In this document: positions 44,981-45,154 of the stretch, one piece after another
How positions within the stretch are numbered: position 1 is the stretch's first letter
How the letters are laid out: each line of letters starts with the position of its first letter
Assembly (NCBI RefSeq): GCF_001039355.2
Contig: NW_019775789.1
Span: 1-45,154, forward strand
Direction of reading: 5' to 3'
DNA from: Lingula anatina
Taxonomy: Eukaryota; Brachiopoda; Lingulata; Lingulida; Lingulidae
Length of the DNA: 45,154 nucleotides
Notes under the pieces: generated by a model
The model's input: the letters and a program-made list of their open reading frames with translations, nothing else
The model's database searches: none
What the model was told of the DNA's origin: nothing
Translations under genes and position numbers: made by a program

Positions 44981-45130
44981 AGAGCCCCAGTCCCCTAACT
45001 TTCCCTGGACCCACTCTCTCATAAATATTAGCAAAATTCTTAACGGTATGATAGGAGAGCCCCAGTCCCCTTACTTTCTGTGGACCCACCCTCTCATAAA
45101 TATTAGCCAAAATTTTAATGCGGATTTTAG
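44981..45130. repeat. Two tandem copies of a 75-bp unit
   Basis: AGAGCCCCAGTCCCCTAACT begins at 44981 and a close copy begins at 45056. Both contain CTCTCATAAATATTAGC. The second copy runs into a poly-C tract. The array may continue beyond the window. Confidence 0.9.
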
Positions 45131-45154
45131 AGACCCCCCCCCCCCCCACTCCTC

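Larger units (their letters stand above)
41781..45154. other. Region without a recognised gene
   Basis: About 3.4 kb, AT-rich, with only short open frames and no family motif. It contains a possible minus-strand terminal exon near 43984, a poly-G run at 44340-44350, a minus-strand 91-codon frame at 44856-44581 that may be repeat-derived, a 75-bp tandem duplication, and a poly-C run just before the end. Confidence 0.5.

Overview
This window looks like nuclear DNA from a marine invertebrate animal, probably a lophotrochozoan and perhaps a mollusc; the phylum is an inference. The genes have GT-AG introns, AT-rich intergenic sequence, many simple repeats (CA, GA, AAAT), small inverted-repeat elements and a SINE-like fragment. 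There is no operon, rRNA, tRNA or CRISPR signal. Five isolated N bases (2694, 21113, 22996, 24736, 27066) mark ambiguous assembly positions.

Layout. (1) 1-2996: no gene recognised with confidence. It holds a GT microsatellite, a candidate ETS/CRE promoter and candidate first-exon sequence for the next gene. (2) 2997-26898, plus strand: nearly all of POLE, the catalytic subunit of DNA polymerase epsilon. I traced 53 coding exons, all in continuous phase, giving 2283 residues; only the short first coding exon is unresolved. (3) 27046-29827, plus strand: a three-exon FAM167-family gene with a very long acidic, serine-rich N-terminus. It starts about 150 bp after the POLE stop. (4) 36223-31905, minus strand: four-exon ADI1, acireductone dioxygenase of the methionine salvage pathway. 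It converges on FAM167. (5) 37911-39014, plus strand, and 41780-40638, minus strand: two DHHC palmitoyltransferase genes with uninterrupted coding regions, arranged tail to tail. (6) 41781-45154: no recognisable gene. There is a possible terminal exon on the minus strand near 43984 and a 75-bp tandem duplication near the end.

The five genes do not form a pathway: they cover replication, a poorly understood FAM167 protein, methionine salvage and protein S-acylation. The structural theme is compact packing. POLE and FAM167 are head to tail with almost no spacer. Both convergent pairs (FAM167/ADI1 and the two DHHC genes) meet at a short element with AATAAA on one strand facing AATAAA on the other, which could act as a bidirectional polyadenylation site.

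I did not find an obviously new multi-gene system. The items most worth checking are the paired poly(A) elements, the extended FAM167 protein with a duplicated RRSS-type motif, a decayed serine-aspartate-rich coding relic at 30320-30710, the SINE-domain fragment in a POLE intron, and two candidate small inverted-repeat transposons.
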